NCBI RefSeq assembly: GCF_007923445.1 | Contig: NZ_VOJI01000008.1 | Location: 62,001-126,000, forward strand | Reading direction: 5' to 3' | DNA length: 64,000 nucleotides | From: Puniceibacterium confluentis | GTDB lineage: Bacteria; Pseudomonadota; Alphaproteobacteria; Rhodobacterales; Rhodobacteraceae | Part shown: piece by piece, positions 44,054 to 53,844 of the stretch | Numbering within the stretch: the stretch's first letter is position 1 | Layout: every line of letters starts with the position of its first letter | Translations under genes and position numbers: made by a program | Notes under the pieces: generated by a model | Database searches by the model: none | Told to the model about the DNA's origin: nothing | The model's input: the letters and a program-made list of their open reading frames with translations, nothing else

Positions 44054-45736
44054 ATGACCCAACACCTGTTTGAAACCCTCGCAGACAGCTTTGTCGCCGA
44101 AGGCGTCGAGGCCTGCTTTGCCCTTATGGGTGATGCCAACATGAACTGGGCCACTGCGCTGGCGGATCGCGGAGTGCGGATGGTCTACGTGCGCCACGAA
44201 CACTGCGCCGTGGCAGCAGCCACTGCCTATGCCCGCAAATCCGGCAAGGTCGGGGTCGCCACCGTGACCTGCGGCCCGGGCCTCACTCAGGTGCTGACGG
44301 CGCTTCCTGCGGCGGTGCGGGCTGGAATCCCGCTGGTGGTCTTTGCCGGGGAATCGCCGTTGGGCGCCGCATGGTACAATCAGGAATTGGAGCAGGCGCC
44401 GTTCATCACTGCGACCGGCGCGACTTACAGACGGCTGCACCACATCCCCCACATGACAACCGAGATCCGAGACGCCTTTGTCGCGGCGATCGAGCAGCGC
44501 CGCCCGGTGGTGCTGGGCGTGCCGATGGACCTGCAGAACACCCTTCAGGACTCTCCGGCCATATTGCCGCCGAACGCCGCGTCGATCCTGCCGCAGCCTG
44601 CGCCGACGCCGCCCAATCCGGCAGATCTTGCCGCCGTCGCGGACCGTATCCGCAGGGCACGACGGATCGTCGTCATGGGCGGTCTTGGCGCGGCGGTGTC
44701 CGGCGCGGCAGAGGCCTGCCGGGCACTGGCGCTGCAGACCGGCGCGCTGTTGGCGACGACCCTTCCGGCCCGCGGACTGTTCCACGGCGATCCGTTTTCG
44801 CTCGGCATTGCCGGCGGATTCTCCTCGACCCTTGCACGGGCTTTGTTCGCAGACGCCGACCTGGTGATCGCCGTCGGTTGCAGGCTGACGCAACACACCC
44901 TCGACAAGGGCAAGCTGTTCCCCAAGGCCGGGATCCTCCAGATCGACACCGCCCCCCGCGCGGTCAGCCAGGGGGCTGTCAGTGCCGACCTGCACCTGCG
45001 CGGCGATGCGAAACTCAGTGTCGAGGCATTGTGCGACATGCTTGCGCCCCAGTCCGGGTGGCGCAGCCCGCGCCTCGCCGATGCCATCGCCCAGGCAATC
45101 CCGGACACCGCAGACTTCGCGGCCGAGCCCGAGGTTCTCGACCCCCGGGACGTGGTTGCGGCACTGGATGCCCTGCTGCCGCAGGACTGGCAGATGGTCA
45201 ATTCCTCGGGCCACTGTTCGTTTTTCTTTGCGCATATGAACCGGCCCTTCGCGCGGTTCCTCACAATCCGCGAGTTCGGCGCCATCGGCAACGGCATCTC
45301 CTATGCGATGGGTGTGGCGGCTGCACGGCCGGGTGACACGGTGGTCCTGTTCGACGGGGACGGCTCGCTTTTGATGCACATCCAGGAACTCGAGACCATC
45401 CGGCGGCACGGTTTGAACATCCTGATCTGCGTGCTCAACGATGGCGCCTATGGCTCGGAAATCCACAAGCTGCGCGACGAGGGCCTGTCGGTTGCCGGCG
45501 CCGTCTTCGGCCGCACGGATCTTGCCGCGATCGCACGTGGGTTCGGGATCGGGGGGCAGCGCATCAATGACCTTGCGACCCTGCCGACGCTGCTGGCCGG
45601 GTTCCGGGAAACCGGAGGCGCGGCAGTCTGGGATTTCCAGATCTCGGACCGTGTCGTTTCTCCGGTGATCCGGCGGGCCCATCCACACGGACATCGCGGC
45701 ACGGAACGTCCGGTCAATCTGGATGGGCTGATTTGA
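44054..45736 (+). CDS. Thiamine diphosphate-dependent enzyme (acetolactate synthase-like)
   Basis: 560 residues. It has the glutamate that activates TPP (VRHEHCAVAAATAYARKSGK near 50), a central NAD-fold domain, and the TPP motif GDGSLLM...NDGAYGSE near 435-475. Typical 2-oxo acid decarboxylase/carboligase architecture. It lies 262 bases after prpF on the same strand, a gap in which I see no gene. A role in decarboxylating the 2-oxo acid made in this island is plausible; the reaction is unknown. Confidence 0.85.
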   Translation: MTQHLFETLADSFVAEGVEACFALMGDANMNWATALADRGVRMVYVRHEHCAVAAATAYARKSGKVGVATVTCGPGLTQVLTALPAAVRAGIPLVVFAGESPLGAAWYNQELEQAPFITATGATYRRLHHIPHMTTEIRDAFVAAIEQRRPVVLGVPMDLQNTLQDSPAILPPNAASILPQPAPTPPNPADLAAVADRIRRARRIVVMGGLGAAVSGAAEACRALALQTGALLATTLPARGLFHGDPFSLGIAGGFSSTLARALFADADLVIAVGCRLTQHTLDKGKLFPKAGILQIDTAPRAVSQGAVSADLHLRGDAKLSVEALCDMLAPQSGWRSPRLADAIAQAIPDTADFAAEPEVLDPRDVVAALDALLPQDWQMVNSSGHCSFFFAHMNRPFARFLTIREFGAIGNGISYAMGVAAARPGDTVVLFDGDGSLLMHIQELETIRRHGLNILICVLNDGAYGSEIHKLRDEGLSVAGAVFGRTDLAAIARGFGIGGQRINDLATLPTLLAGFRETGGAAVWDFQISDRVVSPVIRRAHPHGHRGTERPVNLDGLI

Positions 45737-45762
45737 TCCTGCGACTGCGCCAGCAGACGGCA

Positions 45763-46704
45763 TCATTCCCTCGGGCGCAACATCCGGTCAGCACCAAAGG
45801 CGACATGGGCGCGGAAATTCTCCAGCATTTCGGCTTCGATCCGGGCCAGAAGCTCTGCGGCATTGTCGCTCAGCGGAACCCCGCGCCGCGACACGACGCC
45901 CAGCGTGCGTTGCAGGCGGACCCCGACAATCGGCACGGCGACCAGCACCGCGGGGGCCATGACGATGGCGCTTTCCGGCAGGATCGTCATGGCGGCGCGC
46001 TTGGCCGCAAGGCGCATCGCCATCGTCGCGTTCTGCACCTCGAACTGCCAGACGATGCGGTCGCGCATCTCGCCGAACGCCACGTCCAGCAGTTCGCGAT
46101 TCTTGGACTGCGACCGGATGCGCGCCAGCCGCAGGCCCTGGACATCGGCCATGGTCACCGACTCGCGCGAGGCAAGCGGTTCGTCGCAATGCACGAACAG
46201 CTTGTATTCCTCGTCCACCAGCGGTCGCAGCCGCAGGTCCGACAATTCGGCCGACACAATGGTCAGCCCGAATTCCGCCGCCCCGCTGCGGACCGCCCCG
46301 GAGATGCCCGCAACCGGGATGTCGAGCAATTCGAAGGCGATCTGGGGGTGCTGTTCGGACATGTCCATCAGCACCTGTGGCAGGACCGAATTGGCAATCG
46401 ACGGCAGACAGGCGAATGCCAGACGCCGCGCCTGCCGCTGCGCACCGGCCCGCGCGGATTCATAGGTGTCCTGCAGCGCCTTCAGCAGACGGCGCGCTTC
46501 GGGCAGCAGCCCCTGCCCGGTCTGGGTCAGCGACACTTCCCGGCTCGACCGGGTGAACAACGGCGCGCCGAGATCCTCTTCGATCTTGCGCACCCTGTGG
46601 CTCAGCGCCGCCTGGGACAGGCTCAGCGCTTCGGCGGCGCGATGGAACGATCCGAAATCCGCAATCGCCACAAAGGCTTCGAGGCCAAGATAATCCACAC
46701 GCAT
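45763..46704 (-). CDS. LysR-type transcriptional regulator
   Basis: 313 residues. One N-terminal HTH at about 5-63 (FGSFHRAAEALSLSQAALSH, RVRKIEEDLGAPLF) and a normal substrate-binding domain. The ATG at 46704 has GGAG eight bases upstream, better than a GTG at 46713. It is divergent from the TauE/SafE gene with a 62-base gap, so it probably regulates that gene. Confidence 0.9.
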   Translation of the reverse strand: MRVDYLGLEAFVAIADFGSFHRAAEALSLSQAALSHRVRKIEEDLGAPLFTRSSREVSLTQTGQGLLPEARRLLKALQDTYESARAGAQRQARRLAFACLPSIANSVLPQVLMDMSEQHPQIAFELLDIPVAGISGAVRSGAAEFGLTIVSAELSDLRLRPLVDEEYKLFVHCDEPLASRESVTMADVQGLRLARIRSQSKNRELLDVAFGEMRDRIVWQFEVQNATMAMRLAAKRAAMTILPESAIVMAPAVLVAVPIVGVRLQRTLGVVSRRGVPLSDNAAELLARIEAEMLENFRAHVAFGADRMLRPRE

Positions 46705-46766
46705 CGGGGCCACTCCGTCAGGTCAACGCGGGCCAAGCTAACCGCCACACCGGCGGGGGCAAGCGC

Positions 46767-47534
46767 ATGATGAACATTCCGCAGATCCTCTTGCCGGAAG
46801 GCATGTCGGAACTGGTCTTTGCAATCCTCATCGCCACCAGCTTTGCAGGATCGCTGATCACGGTGGCCTTCGGGATCGGCGGCGGCGGGGTGCTGCTGGC
46901 GGTGATGGCAACACTGGTGCCCCCGACCGCGTTGATACCCACCCACGGCGTGATCCAGATCGGATCCAACCTTGGCCGCGCGTTGGTGACTTTCCGGCAT
47001 ATATTCTGGCCCGCCCTGCCCGCCTTTACCCTGGGATCCGTCATCGGCGCGGCGGCGGGCGGCGCGATGGTGGTCAACCTGCCGCCGGAATGGGTGCAGA
47101 TCGGCGTCGGCTCGTTTGTCATCTGGTCGGTGTTTGCCCGGCCGCCGCGCGGGTTGCGGGACTGGCCGATTCTGGTCGGCGCGGTGTCCAGCTTTCTGAC
47201 CATGTTCTTTGGTGCGACGGGCCTGTTTGTCGCCACCTTCACCAAATCGCAGGCGCTGCTGCGCCATGCCCATGTGGCCACACATGCCACCCTCATGACC
47301 GTGCAGCACGGGGTCAAGACTATTGCCTTTGGGCTTCTGGGGTTCGCCTATGCCGACTGGTGGGCCTTTGTCGCCGCGATGATCGTCGCCGGCTTCTGCG
47401 GCACCATCGTCGGAAAGACCCTGCTGAACCGGATCGACGACCGCCGCTTCAAGCGCGCACTCGACGTCGTGCTGGTGCTGCTGTCGGTCCGCCTGATCTA
47501 TGCCGGAGTGCGCCAGCTTCTGACCGGCGGCTGA
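46767..47534 (+). CDS. TauE/SafE family anion permease
   Basis: 255 residues with about eight membrane segments and the duplicated glycine-rich signatures of the family (FGIGGGGVLLAVMATLVP near 32; FFGATGLFVATFTKSQ near 145). The family exports or imports sulfite, sulfoacetate and other organic anions. It is divergent from a LysR gene. The ligand is not visible in the sequence. Confidence 0.88.
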   Translation: MMNIPQILLPEGMSELVFAILIATSFAGSLITVAFGIGGGGVLLAVMATLVPPTALIPTHGVIQIGSNLGRALVTFRHIFWPALPAFTLGSVIGAAAGGAMVVNLPPEWVQIGVGSFVIWSVFARPPRGLRDWPILVGAVSSFLTMFFGATGLFVATFTKSQALLRHAHVATHATLMTVQHGVKTIAFGLLGFAYADWWAFVAAMIVAGFCGTIVGKTLLNRIDDRRFKRALDVVLVLLSVRLIYAGVRQLLTGG

Positions 47535-47706
47535 CGCGGCTGCTTCGATCATGGTATTGGCAAGAAATCCGCGTATCCGATAGCAATTGGTTATCAATGG
47601 ATCATGCCTTTCTATTTGGCTCAGGAAAGCATCTCGCATAGCTCTTTCACAGGCGCGATCCGCCGTCGAACACCTGGCGACCGCACCACCTGGAGGAGGA
47701 AAATTC

Positions 47707-48690
47707 ATGAAACGATTGACCAAGAGCCTGGCCGCAAGCCTGCTCATCGGCACCGCTTTTTTTAGCGCGGGTCCGGCTTTGGCGGACACCTATATCGTCG
47801 CCGTCGGGGCGGCGTCCAACAGTCTTCAGGGTCGCAGTGCCCAGAAGTTCGCCGAAGAACTGCAATCAAAACTCGGCGCGGCACATACCGTCGATTTCTA
47901 TGCGGACGGCCAGCTGGGCGATGAAAAGGAACTGATGCAGAAGCTGCGGCTGGGCACGGTCCAGTTCACGCTGATTTCGTCGATCATGACCAATGTGGCC
48001 CCGGAATTCGCGCTGTTCGACATGCCGTTCCTGGTCAAGGACCGCGCGCACCTCAAGGCAATCGACGCCGACATCGTGATGACCGATCTGGCCCCCCTGG
48101 CCGAGGATCAGGGCCTGCATGTGCTGTCGACCTGGGAAAACGGCTTTCGCCAGATCACCAACAATGCCCGCCCGATCAACACCCCTGCCGATCTCGACGG
48201 GCTGAAGATCCGCACGCCGTCGTCCGAATGGCGCGTTGCGATGTTCAAGGAATGGGGCGCCAACCCGACACCGATGTCCTTTTCCGAGGTCTTTGTCGCA
48301 TTGCAGACCGGCACGATGGACGGCCAGGAAAACCCGCTCACCAACATCGTTGGTGCGAACTTTCAGGAAGTGCAGAAATACCTGAGCCTCACCGGCCACG
48401 TCTATTCGCCGACATACCTCACCACCGGCAGCGACACATGGTCCGGACTGCCCGATGAGGTGAAAGCCGCGGTGAGCGACACGGCCACCGATGTGCAGAA
48501 CTGGTCGCTGGCCGAAGGCGAAACGGCGGACAACGAGCTTGTCGACAAGGTCCGGGCTGCCGGAGTCGAAGTCAACGAGGCCGACAAGGCCGCCTTTGTC
48601 GCCGCCTCTGCCCCGGTCTACGCGGCATTCGCCGCTCAGGTCCCGGGCGGTGCCGAGCTTGTCAGCCGCGCGCAGGCCCTGGCCGACTGA
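47707..48690 (+). CDS. TRAP transporter solute-binding protein (DctP)
   Basis: 327 residues. Signal peptide MKRLTKSLAASLLIGTAFF to ALAD, then DGQLGDEKELMQKLRLGTV, FDMPFLV, WENGFRQITNNARPINTPAD, and GTMDGQENPLTNI. The start at 47707 follows GGAGGA; the longer frame is rejected. First gene of a P-Q-M TRAP operon with sugar-acid enzymes. Confidence 0.93.
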   Translation: MKRLTKSLAASLLIGTAFFSAGPALADTYIVAVGAASNSLQGRSAQKFAEELQSKLGAAHTVDFYADGQLGDEKELMQKLRLGTVQFTLISSIMTNVAPEFALFDMPFLVKDRAHLKAIDADIVMTDLAPLAEDQGLHVLSTWENGFRQITNNARPINTPADLDGLKIRTPSSEWRVAMFKEWGANPTPMSFSEVFVALQTGTMDGQENPLTNIVGANFQEVQKYLSLTGHVYSPTYLTTGSDTWSGLPDEVKAAVSDTATDVQNWSLAEGETADNELVDKVRAAGVEVNEADKAAFVAASAPVYAAFAAQVPGGAELVSRAQALAD

Positions 48691-48703
48691 ACTGAAACCA
48701 TCC

Positions 48704-48731
48704 CTGCCGGCCGGACAGTTCCGGCCGGCAG
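48704..48731 (+). terminator. Intercistronic hairpin after dctP
   Basis: Perfect 11-bp stem CTGCCGGCCGG / CCGGCCGGCAG with a six-base loop between dctP and dctQ. No U-run. Probably holds dctP mRNA levels above dctQM. Confidence 0.68.
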
Positions 48732-48749
48732 AGGCAAGGAACCCCCTAC

Positions 48750-49307
48750 ATGATCCTTTTTGTGGAAAAGACGCTGCTGCGTCTGATCGAAACCATCTGT
48801 CTGGCCCTGCTGCTGGCGCTGACAGGGGCGGTGATCTACGCCACCACCATGCGTTACCTCGGAGCCTCGCCCAGCTGGTACGATGAAATCGCCAGTGTTC
48901 TTCTGGCCTGGCTCACCTATTTCGGCGCGACCTACGCAGTGTTCCTGCGTCAGCACATGGGATTTTCCGGCCTGGTATCCGCCCTGCCGCGCCGGGCGGC
49001 CATTGCCGTGGCGCTGTTTTCCGAAGGACTGGTTCTGACCTATTTCGCGATCACGGGCTGGTTCGGCTATGCCGTGCTGCGGGTGGCCGCCTATGACTCC
49101 CTGCTCAGTCTGCGCTGGATGACGCTGGATATCGTGCAGTCGGTGATCCCGATCACCGCTGTGCTGATGATCATCGGTACGATCCTGACCATGCCGCGTG
49201 CCCTGCGCGAGGTCGCGTCGGGCATAGACCGCGAACACGCCGAAATCGAACAGGCCATCGCCGAGGCCGAGGCCGAAACCCGCGCAATGAAGGCAGACCG
49301 CTCATGA
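48750..49307 (+). CDS. TRAP transporter small membrane subunit (DctQ)
   Basis: 185 residues with four helices and the DctQ pattern TTMRYLGASPSWYDEIASVL and LTYFGATYAV. A charged C-terminal tail (EHAEIEQAIAEAEAETRAMK) is longer than usual and looks like a short cytoplasmic coiled coil. Overlaps dctM by four bases. Confidence 0.9.
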   Translation: MILFVEKTLLRLIETICLALLLALTGAVIYATTMRYLGASPSWYDEIASVLLAWLTYFGATYAVFLRQHMGFSGLVSALPRRAAIAVALFSEGLVLTYFAITGWFGYAVLRVAAYDSLLSLRWMTLDIVQSVIPITAVLMIIGTILTMPRALREVASGIDREHAEIEQAIAEAEAETRAMKADRS

Positions 49308-50584
49308 CGCTTCTTGTCGCGGCGCTCGTGCTGATCGGGCTGATCCTGATCAACGTCCCCATCGCCGTGGCCATCGGCCTGGTTTCGATCGGCGGCTTTG
49401 TCCTGACGACCGGCACCGCACAGCTCTATGACACCGCCATCGCGCTCTATACCGGCGCGACCTCGTTCCCGCTGATCGCCATTCCGTTGTTCATTCTCGC
49501 GGGCAACCTGATGAACACGTCGGGCATATCGGTCCGGCTGATCAACTTTGTCTCGGCGCTGATCGGGTTCGTCCGTGGCGGACTTGGCATGGTCAACATC
49601 GGGGTGTCGATGGTCTTTGCCGAAATCTCGGGCTCTGCCGTGGCGGATGTGGCCGCCACCGGCACCGTGCTGATCCCCGAGATGAAGCGGCGCGGCTATT
49701 CGCGCACCCTTGCGGCGGCGATCACCTCGTCGTCGGCTTCGCTGGCAATCATCATCCCGCCGTCGATCCCGATGATCCTGTACGGGGCCATTGCCGAAAC
49801 CTCGGTGCTGAAGCTGTTTGTCGCCGGCATCGTGCCGGGGGTGCTGGGGGGCGGCCTGCTCATGGCGGTGACCTACATTCTGGCCGTGCGCTACGACCTG
49901 CCCCGGGGCGAGGCGTTCAATCCCTGCCACATCTGGCGCACCTTCAAAGAGGCCTTCTGGGCCCTGACCATGCCGGTCATCATCCTTGGCGGCATCTTTT
50001 CCGGCATCGTCACGGCTACCGAAGGCGCGGGCCTGGCCGTTCTGGCGGCCCTTGTGATCGGGTTGTTCATCTACCGCGACCTCGACGTGCGCAAGCTGCG
50101 CCGCACCATGCTGGAAGGTGTCAGCCAGACCGGGGTCGTCATGCTGCTCGTCGCCGCTTCTGCCGCGCTGGGACTGTTCCTGACCCAGGCGCAGGTGCCG
50201 CAGCAACTGGCGGCCCAGATCACTCAGACGACCACCAGCCCGCTGATCGTTCTGGCGCTGCTGAACGTGCTGCTGCTGGTGCTGGGCATGTTCCTTCACG
50301 GGGCTGCGGCGATCATCCTTGTGGTGCCGGTCGTCATGCCTCTGGTCACTGCCGTCGGCATCGACCCGATACATTTCGGCATCATCGTGACACTGAACCT
50401 TGCCATCGGGCAGCAGACACCACCGGTTGCCTCGGTGCTGATCACGTCGTGTTCCATCGCCAGATCCGGCATCTGGGAAACCTCGCGCACCAACCTTCCC
50501 TTCATCGGCGTGCTTACGTTCATCCTGCTTCTGGTGACCTATGTGCCGTCGGTGTCCCTCGCCCTGACGGAGTACATGCAATGA
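49304..50584 (+). CDS. TRAP transporter large membrane subunit (DctM)
   Basis: 426 residues with about 12 membrane helices: IPLFILAGNLMNTSG, EISGSAVADVAATGTVL, IIPPSIPMILYG and IGQQTPPVASVL. Standard DctM. Its stop overlaps the PdxA2-like start (ATGA), which ties the transporter to the catabolic genes. Confidence 0.93.
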   Translation: MTLLVAALVLIGLILINVPIAVAIGLVSIGGFVLTTGTAQLYDTAIALYTGATSFPLIAIPLFILAGNLMNTSGISVRLINFVSALIGFVRGGLGMVNIGVSMVFAEISGSAVADVAATGTVLIPEMKRRGYSRTLAAAITSSSASLAIIIPPSIPMILYGAIAETSVLKLFVAGIVPGVLGGGLLMAVTYILAVRYDLPRGEAFNPCHIWRTFKEAFWALTMPVIILGGIFSGIVTATEGAGLAVLAALVIGLFIYRDLDVRKLRRTMLEGVSQTGVVMLLVAASAALGLFLTQAQVPQQLAAQITQTTTSPLIVLALLNVLLLVLGMFLHGAAAIILVVPVVMPLVTAVGIDPIHFGIIVTLNLAIGQQTPPVASVLITSCSIARSGIWETSRTNLPFIGVLTFILLLVTYVPSVSLALTEYMQ

Positions 50585-51609
50585 CCGCCGACAAACCCCG
50601 CCTGGTGCTGACACTGGGGGATCCGGCCGGGATCGGATCGGAACTGGTGGCGCGCTTGCTGGCCGAGCCCGAGACACGTGACAGGGCCGATGTGCTGATC
50701 CTCGGAGACCCGGACGAGTTGCGCGACGGCTTCTCCATCGCCGGAGCCAGTTTCGACTATGACGAGGTGTGCGACGCGGCGGCCCTCAGCGACAACCCCG
50801 GCAAGCCGCTGTTCCTGCGCCTAGGCGGTACCGGCAACAACTGGAAACGGGCGGAGGCAACCACCGAGGGCGGGCTTCACTGCCTTGAAACCCTCGGGCA
50901 CGGGCTGGACATGGTCGCGCGGGGCGACGCCGATGCGCTGGTGTTTGCGCCGCTGAACAAGAGTTCGCTGCACGCGGCCGGGATGACCCAGTCGGACGAA
51001 CTTCACTGGTTCGCCGACCGGCTGGGGCACACTGGCACCGTCTCCGAAATCAATGTGATGGAAGGTCTGTGGACCAGCCGCGTCACCAGCCATGTCGCCC
51101 TGCGCGACGTGGCCGATCTGATCACCGAAGACAAGATCATCGACTCGGCGCGCCTGATCCATGCCGCCCTGATCGAGGCCGGGCTCGACAGCCCCCGCAT
51201 CGGAGTCTGCGGGCTGAATCCGCACAACGGTGACAACGGCAATTTCGGCACCGAGGAAATCGACATCATCGCCCCGGCGGTTGCACGCGCCAAGGCGCTC
51301 GGCCTGCCGGTCGAAGGGCCGTACCCCTCCGACACCATTTTCCTCAAGGCGGTGGCCCGGGAACTGGATGCCGTGGTCACGCTGTATCACGATCAGGGCC
51401 AGATCGCGATCAAGCTGCTCGGCTTCTGGCAAGGCGTCACGGTGCAGGGGGGGCTGCCGGTGCCGATCACCACCCCCGCCCATGGCACCGCCTTCGACAT
51501 CCGCGGCAAGGGCACCGCCAACCCCGGCCCGATGCGCGCCGCCTTCAACATCGCCTGCACGATGGGTCTGCGCCGCCGCGCGGCCCGGAACATCAGCAAA
51601 CTGGACTGA
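50581..51609 (+). CDS. pdxA2: PdxA2-like 4-phosphate dehydrogenase
   Basis: 342 residues of the PdxA family. [16 protein letters not shown] opens it; metal-binding histidines are in [20 protein letters not shown] and [15 protein letters not shown]. The genetic context is sugar-acid catabolism, not pyridoxine synthesis, which fits the PdxA2 group (D-threonate or D-erythronate 4-phosphate dehydrogenase). The usual partner kinase of the four-carbon acid sugar kinase family is not present nearby, so the true substrate is open. Confidence 0.78.
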   Translation: MTADKPRLVLTLGDPAGIGSELVARLLAEPETRDRADVLILGDPDELRDGFSIAGASFDYDEVCDAAALSDNPGKPLFLRLGGTGNNWKRAEATTEGGLHCLETLGHGLDMVARGDADALVFAPLNKSSLHAAGMTQSDELHWFADRLGHTGTVSEINVMEGLWTSRVTSHVALRDVADLITEDKIIDSARLIHAALIEAGLDSPRIGVCGLNPHNGDNGNFGTEEIDIIAPAVARAKALGLPVEGPYPSDTIFLKAVARELDAVVTLYHDQGQIAIKLLGFWQGVTVQGGLPVPITTPAHGTAFDIRGKGTANPGPMRAAFNIACTMGLRRRAARNISKLD

Positions 51610-51613
51610 GCCC

Positions 51614-52786
51614 ATGAAGATCAAATCCGTAAGAACCCGCGTCTGGAACTGGACCGGCCCGACCGTGCCGCCACAGGGCAATTTCTGCACCAATGCGTCC
51701 GACGCGCTCTGGCTCAAGGGGGACGCAATGTCGTCGTTCCGGTTCCACCAGTGGCTCACCTGCGAGGTCGAGACCGATGACGGCACCGTGGGAATTGGCA
51801 ACGCCGCCCTGGCCCCTACCGTGGTCAAGAAGGCGATTGACGACTGGTTCGCGCCGCTGGTGATCGGCGAAGACCCGTTCGACAATGCCTATATCTGGGA
51901 AAAGATGTACCGCCGCAGCCACGCCTGGGGTCGCAAGGGCATCGGCATGACCGCCATTTCCGCCATCGACATCGCGATCTGGGACCTGATGGGCAAGCTG
52001 GCCGGCAAACCGGTGTTCAAGCTGCTGGGCGGGCGCACCAAGGAAAAGATCCCGGTCTATTACTCCAAGCTCTACGCCGGTGACGTCGACGCGATGCAGC
52101 AAGAGGCCGAAGAGGCGATGAAGGGCGGCTACAGCGGTTTCAAGACCCGGTTCGGTTATGGCCCCAAGGACGGGATGACCGGGATGCGCGAGAACGTCAA
52201 ACGGGTCGAGGCGGTGCGCGAGGTGATTGGCTATGACACCGACCTGATGCTGGAATGTTACATGGGCTGGAACCTCGACTATGCCCGGCGGATGCTGCCC
52301 AAGCTGGCCGAATTCGAACCCCGCTGGCTGGAAGAGCCGGTGATCGCCGACGACGTGAACGGCTATCGAGAACTGAACGCAATGAACATCGTGCCGATCT
52401 CGGGGGGCGAGCATGAATTTTCGGTCATCGGCTGCGCCGATCTGATCCGCACCGGCGCCGTCAGCGTGCTGCAATACGACACCAACCGCGTCGGCGGCAT
52501 CACGGCGGCGCAAAAGATCAATGCCATTGCCGAAGCGTTCCAGGTGCCGGTGATCCCGCACGCCGGACAGATGCACAACTATCACCTGACCATGGCCAAC
52601 GTGAACTGCCCGATGTCGGAATACTTCCCGGTCTTCGACGTCGAGGTCGGCAACGAGCTGTTCTACTACATCTTCGACGGCGACCCCGAGGCGCAGGACG
52701 GATTCCTGCAACTGGACGACACCCTTCCCGGTCTTGGCATCACGATTTCCGACAAGCATCTGAAAAATTTCGAGATCTTGGAGTGA
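51614..52786 (+). CDS. Enolase-superfamily acid-sugar dehydratase (RhmD-like)
   Basis: 390 residues. The capping domain is followed by a barrel with metal ligands in [25 protein letters not shown] and [11 protein letters not shown], and a catalytic His in [18 protein letters not shown]. The three-acid metal site and the late His are typical of the rhamnonate dehydratase/mandelate racemase group, which eliminates water from sugar acids to 2-keto-3-deoxy acids. Four bases after pdxA2. L-rhamnonate or a related acid is only a suggestion. Confidence 0.82.
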   Translation: MKIKSVRTRVWNWTGPTVPPQGNFCTNASDALWLKGDAMSSFRFHQWLTCEVETDDGTVGIGNAALAPTVVKKAIDDWFAPLVIGEDPFDNAYIWEKMYRRSHAWGRKGIGMTAISAIDIAIWDLMGKLAGKPVFKLLGGRTKEKIPVYYSKLYAGDVDAMQQEAEEAMKGGYSGFKTRFGYGPKDGMTGMRENVKRVEAVREVIGYDTDLMLECYMGWNLDYARRMLPKLAEFEPRWLEEPVIADDVNGYRELNAMNIVPISGGEHEFSVIGCADLIRTGAVSVLQYDTNRVGGITAAQKINAIAEAFQVPVIPHAGQMHNYHLTMANVNCPMSEYFPVFDVEVGNELFYYIFDGDPEAQDGFLQLDDTLPGLGITISDKHLKNFEILE

Positions 52787-52820
52787 ACATGACCCACATT
52801 CCCCTGCCCGCGACGCAGCC

Positions 52821-53735
52821 ATGACCGACTATTCCGGCATCTGGCCCGTCGCGCCCACCCCGTTTCACGACGACGGCACCCTGGACCTTGACGGGATGCG
52901 CCGGGTCCTGGACTGCCTGATCGACCAGGGCGCCGACGGACTCTGCATCCTCGCCAATTTTTCCGAACAGTTTCTGCTGTCAGACGCCGAACGCGAGACG
53001 CTGACCCGGCTGTCGCTGGAACATGTCGCCGGCCGGGTTCCGGTGATTGTCACCATCAGCCACTTTGCGACTTCCATCGCGGTGGAACGCGCGCATTTTG
53101 CCAAGGATCTTGGCGCTGACATGGTGATGATGATGCCGCCCTATCACGGCGCGACGCTGCGCGGTTCTTCGGCGCAGATATTCGACCAGTTCCGGGCAGT
53201 GGGCGCCGTCGGCATCCCGATCATGGTGCAGGATGCGCCCATTTCCGGTGTCGATCTGCCGGTGCCGCTGCTGGTCAGGCTGGCGCGCGAAATCGAAATG
53301 GTCAAGCTGTTCAAGATCGAATGCCCCTTTGCCGCCAACAAGCTGCGCCAGCTGATCGCCGAAGGCGGCGACGCCATAGAGGGACCGTTTGACGGCGAAG
53401 AGGGCATCACCCTGCTGGCCGATCTGGACGCCGGGGCGCGGGGGTCGATGACCTCGGGGATGATCGTCGATCAGATCAAGCCGGTGATCACCCATCATCT
53501 GGCAGGACGGACACAGGCGGCGGTATCGGCATATGCCCGGGTGCTGCCCGCCATCAACCACGAGAACCGCCAGTGCGGCTGGCGCTCGTGCAAGGCGGCG
53601 ATGGTCGAGGGCGGCGTGATCGCGTCGGAATTCTGCCGTCACCCGATCGAGCCGCTGCACCCGGCTGTCCGGGCCCGGCTGATCGACCTGCTGCTCCCGC
53701 TGGAACCTGTGGTGCTGACATGGGGCCGGACATGA
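52821..53735 (+). CDS. DapA/NAL-family aldolase or dehydratase
   Basis: 304 residues of the dihydrodipicolinate synthase/N-acetylneuraminate lyase family. It has a TP-type N-terminus (WPVAPTPFHDDGTLD), MMPPYHG with the catalytic Tyr near 110-115, and VKLFKIECP with the Schiff-base Lys near 160. It probably cleaves the 2-keto-3-deoxy acid made by the preceding dehydratase into pyruvate and an aldehyde. The usual GxxGE loop is replaced by LANFSEQFLLSDAER. Confidence 0.82.
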   Translation: MTDYSGIWPVAPTPFHDDGTLDLDGMRRVLDCLIDQGADGLCILANFSEQFLLSDAERETLTRLSLEHVAGRVPVIVTISHFATSIAVERAHFAKDLGADMVMMMPPYHGATLRGSSAQIFDQFRAVGAVGIPIMVQDAPISGVDLPVPLLVRLAREIEMVKLFKIECPFAANKLRQLIAEGGDAIEGPFDGEEGITLLADLDAGARGSMTSGMIVDQIKPVITHHLAGRTQAAVSAYARVLPAINHENRQCGWRSCKAAMVEGGVIASEFCRHPIEPLHPAVRARLIDLLLPLEPVVLTWGRT

Positions 53736-53844
53736 CGCCCCGGCCAAGAACAGGCTCGATAACAGCGGCATGAGGATGCTAGACACACCCCAGAGTGCAA
53801 CTCGGTCCGCCCCCGCGCGGCCAGCTTCGCAAAGGGTGGTGTCG

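Noticed and set aside
43532-45766. 744-codon minus-strand frame opposite prpF and the TPP enzyme
   Set aside because: Arg/Gly/His-rich with no domain; the plus-strand TPP gene has intact GDG and NDGAYG motifs.
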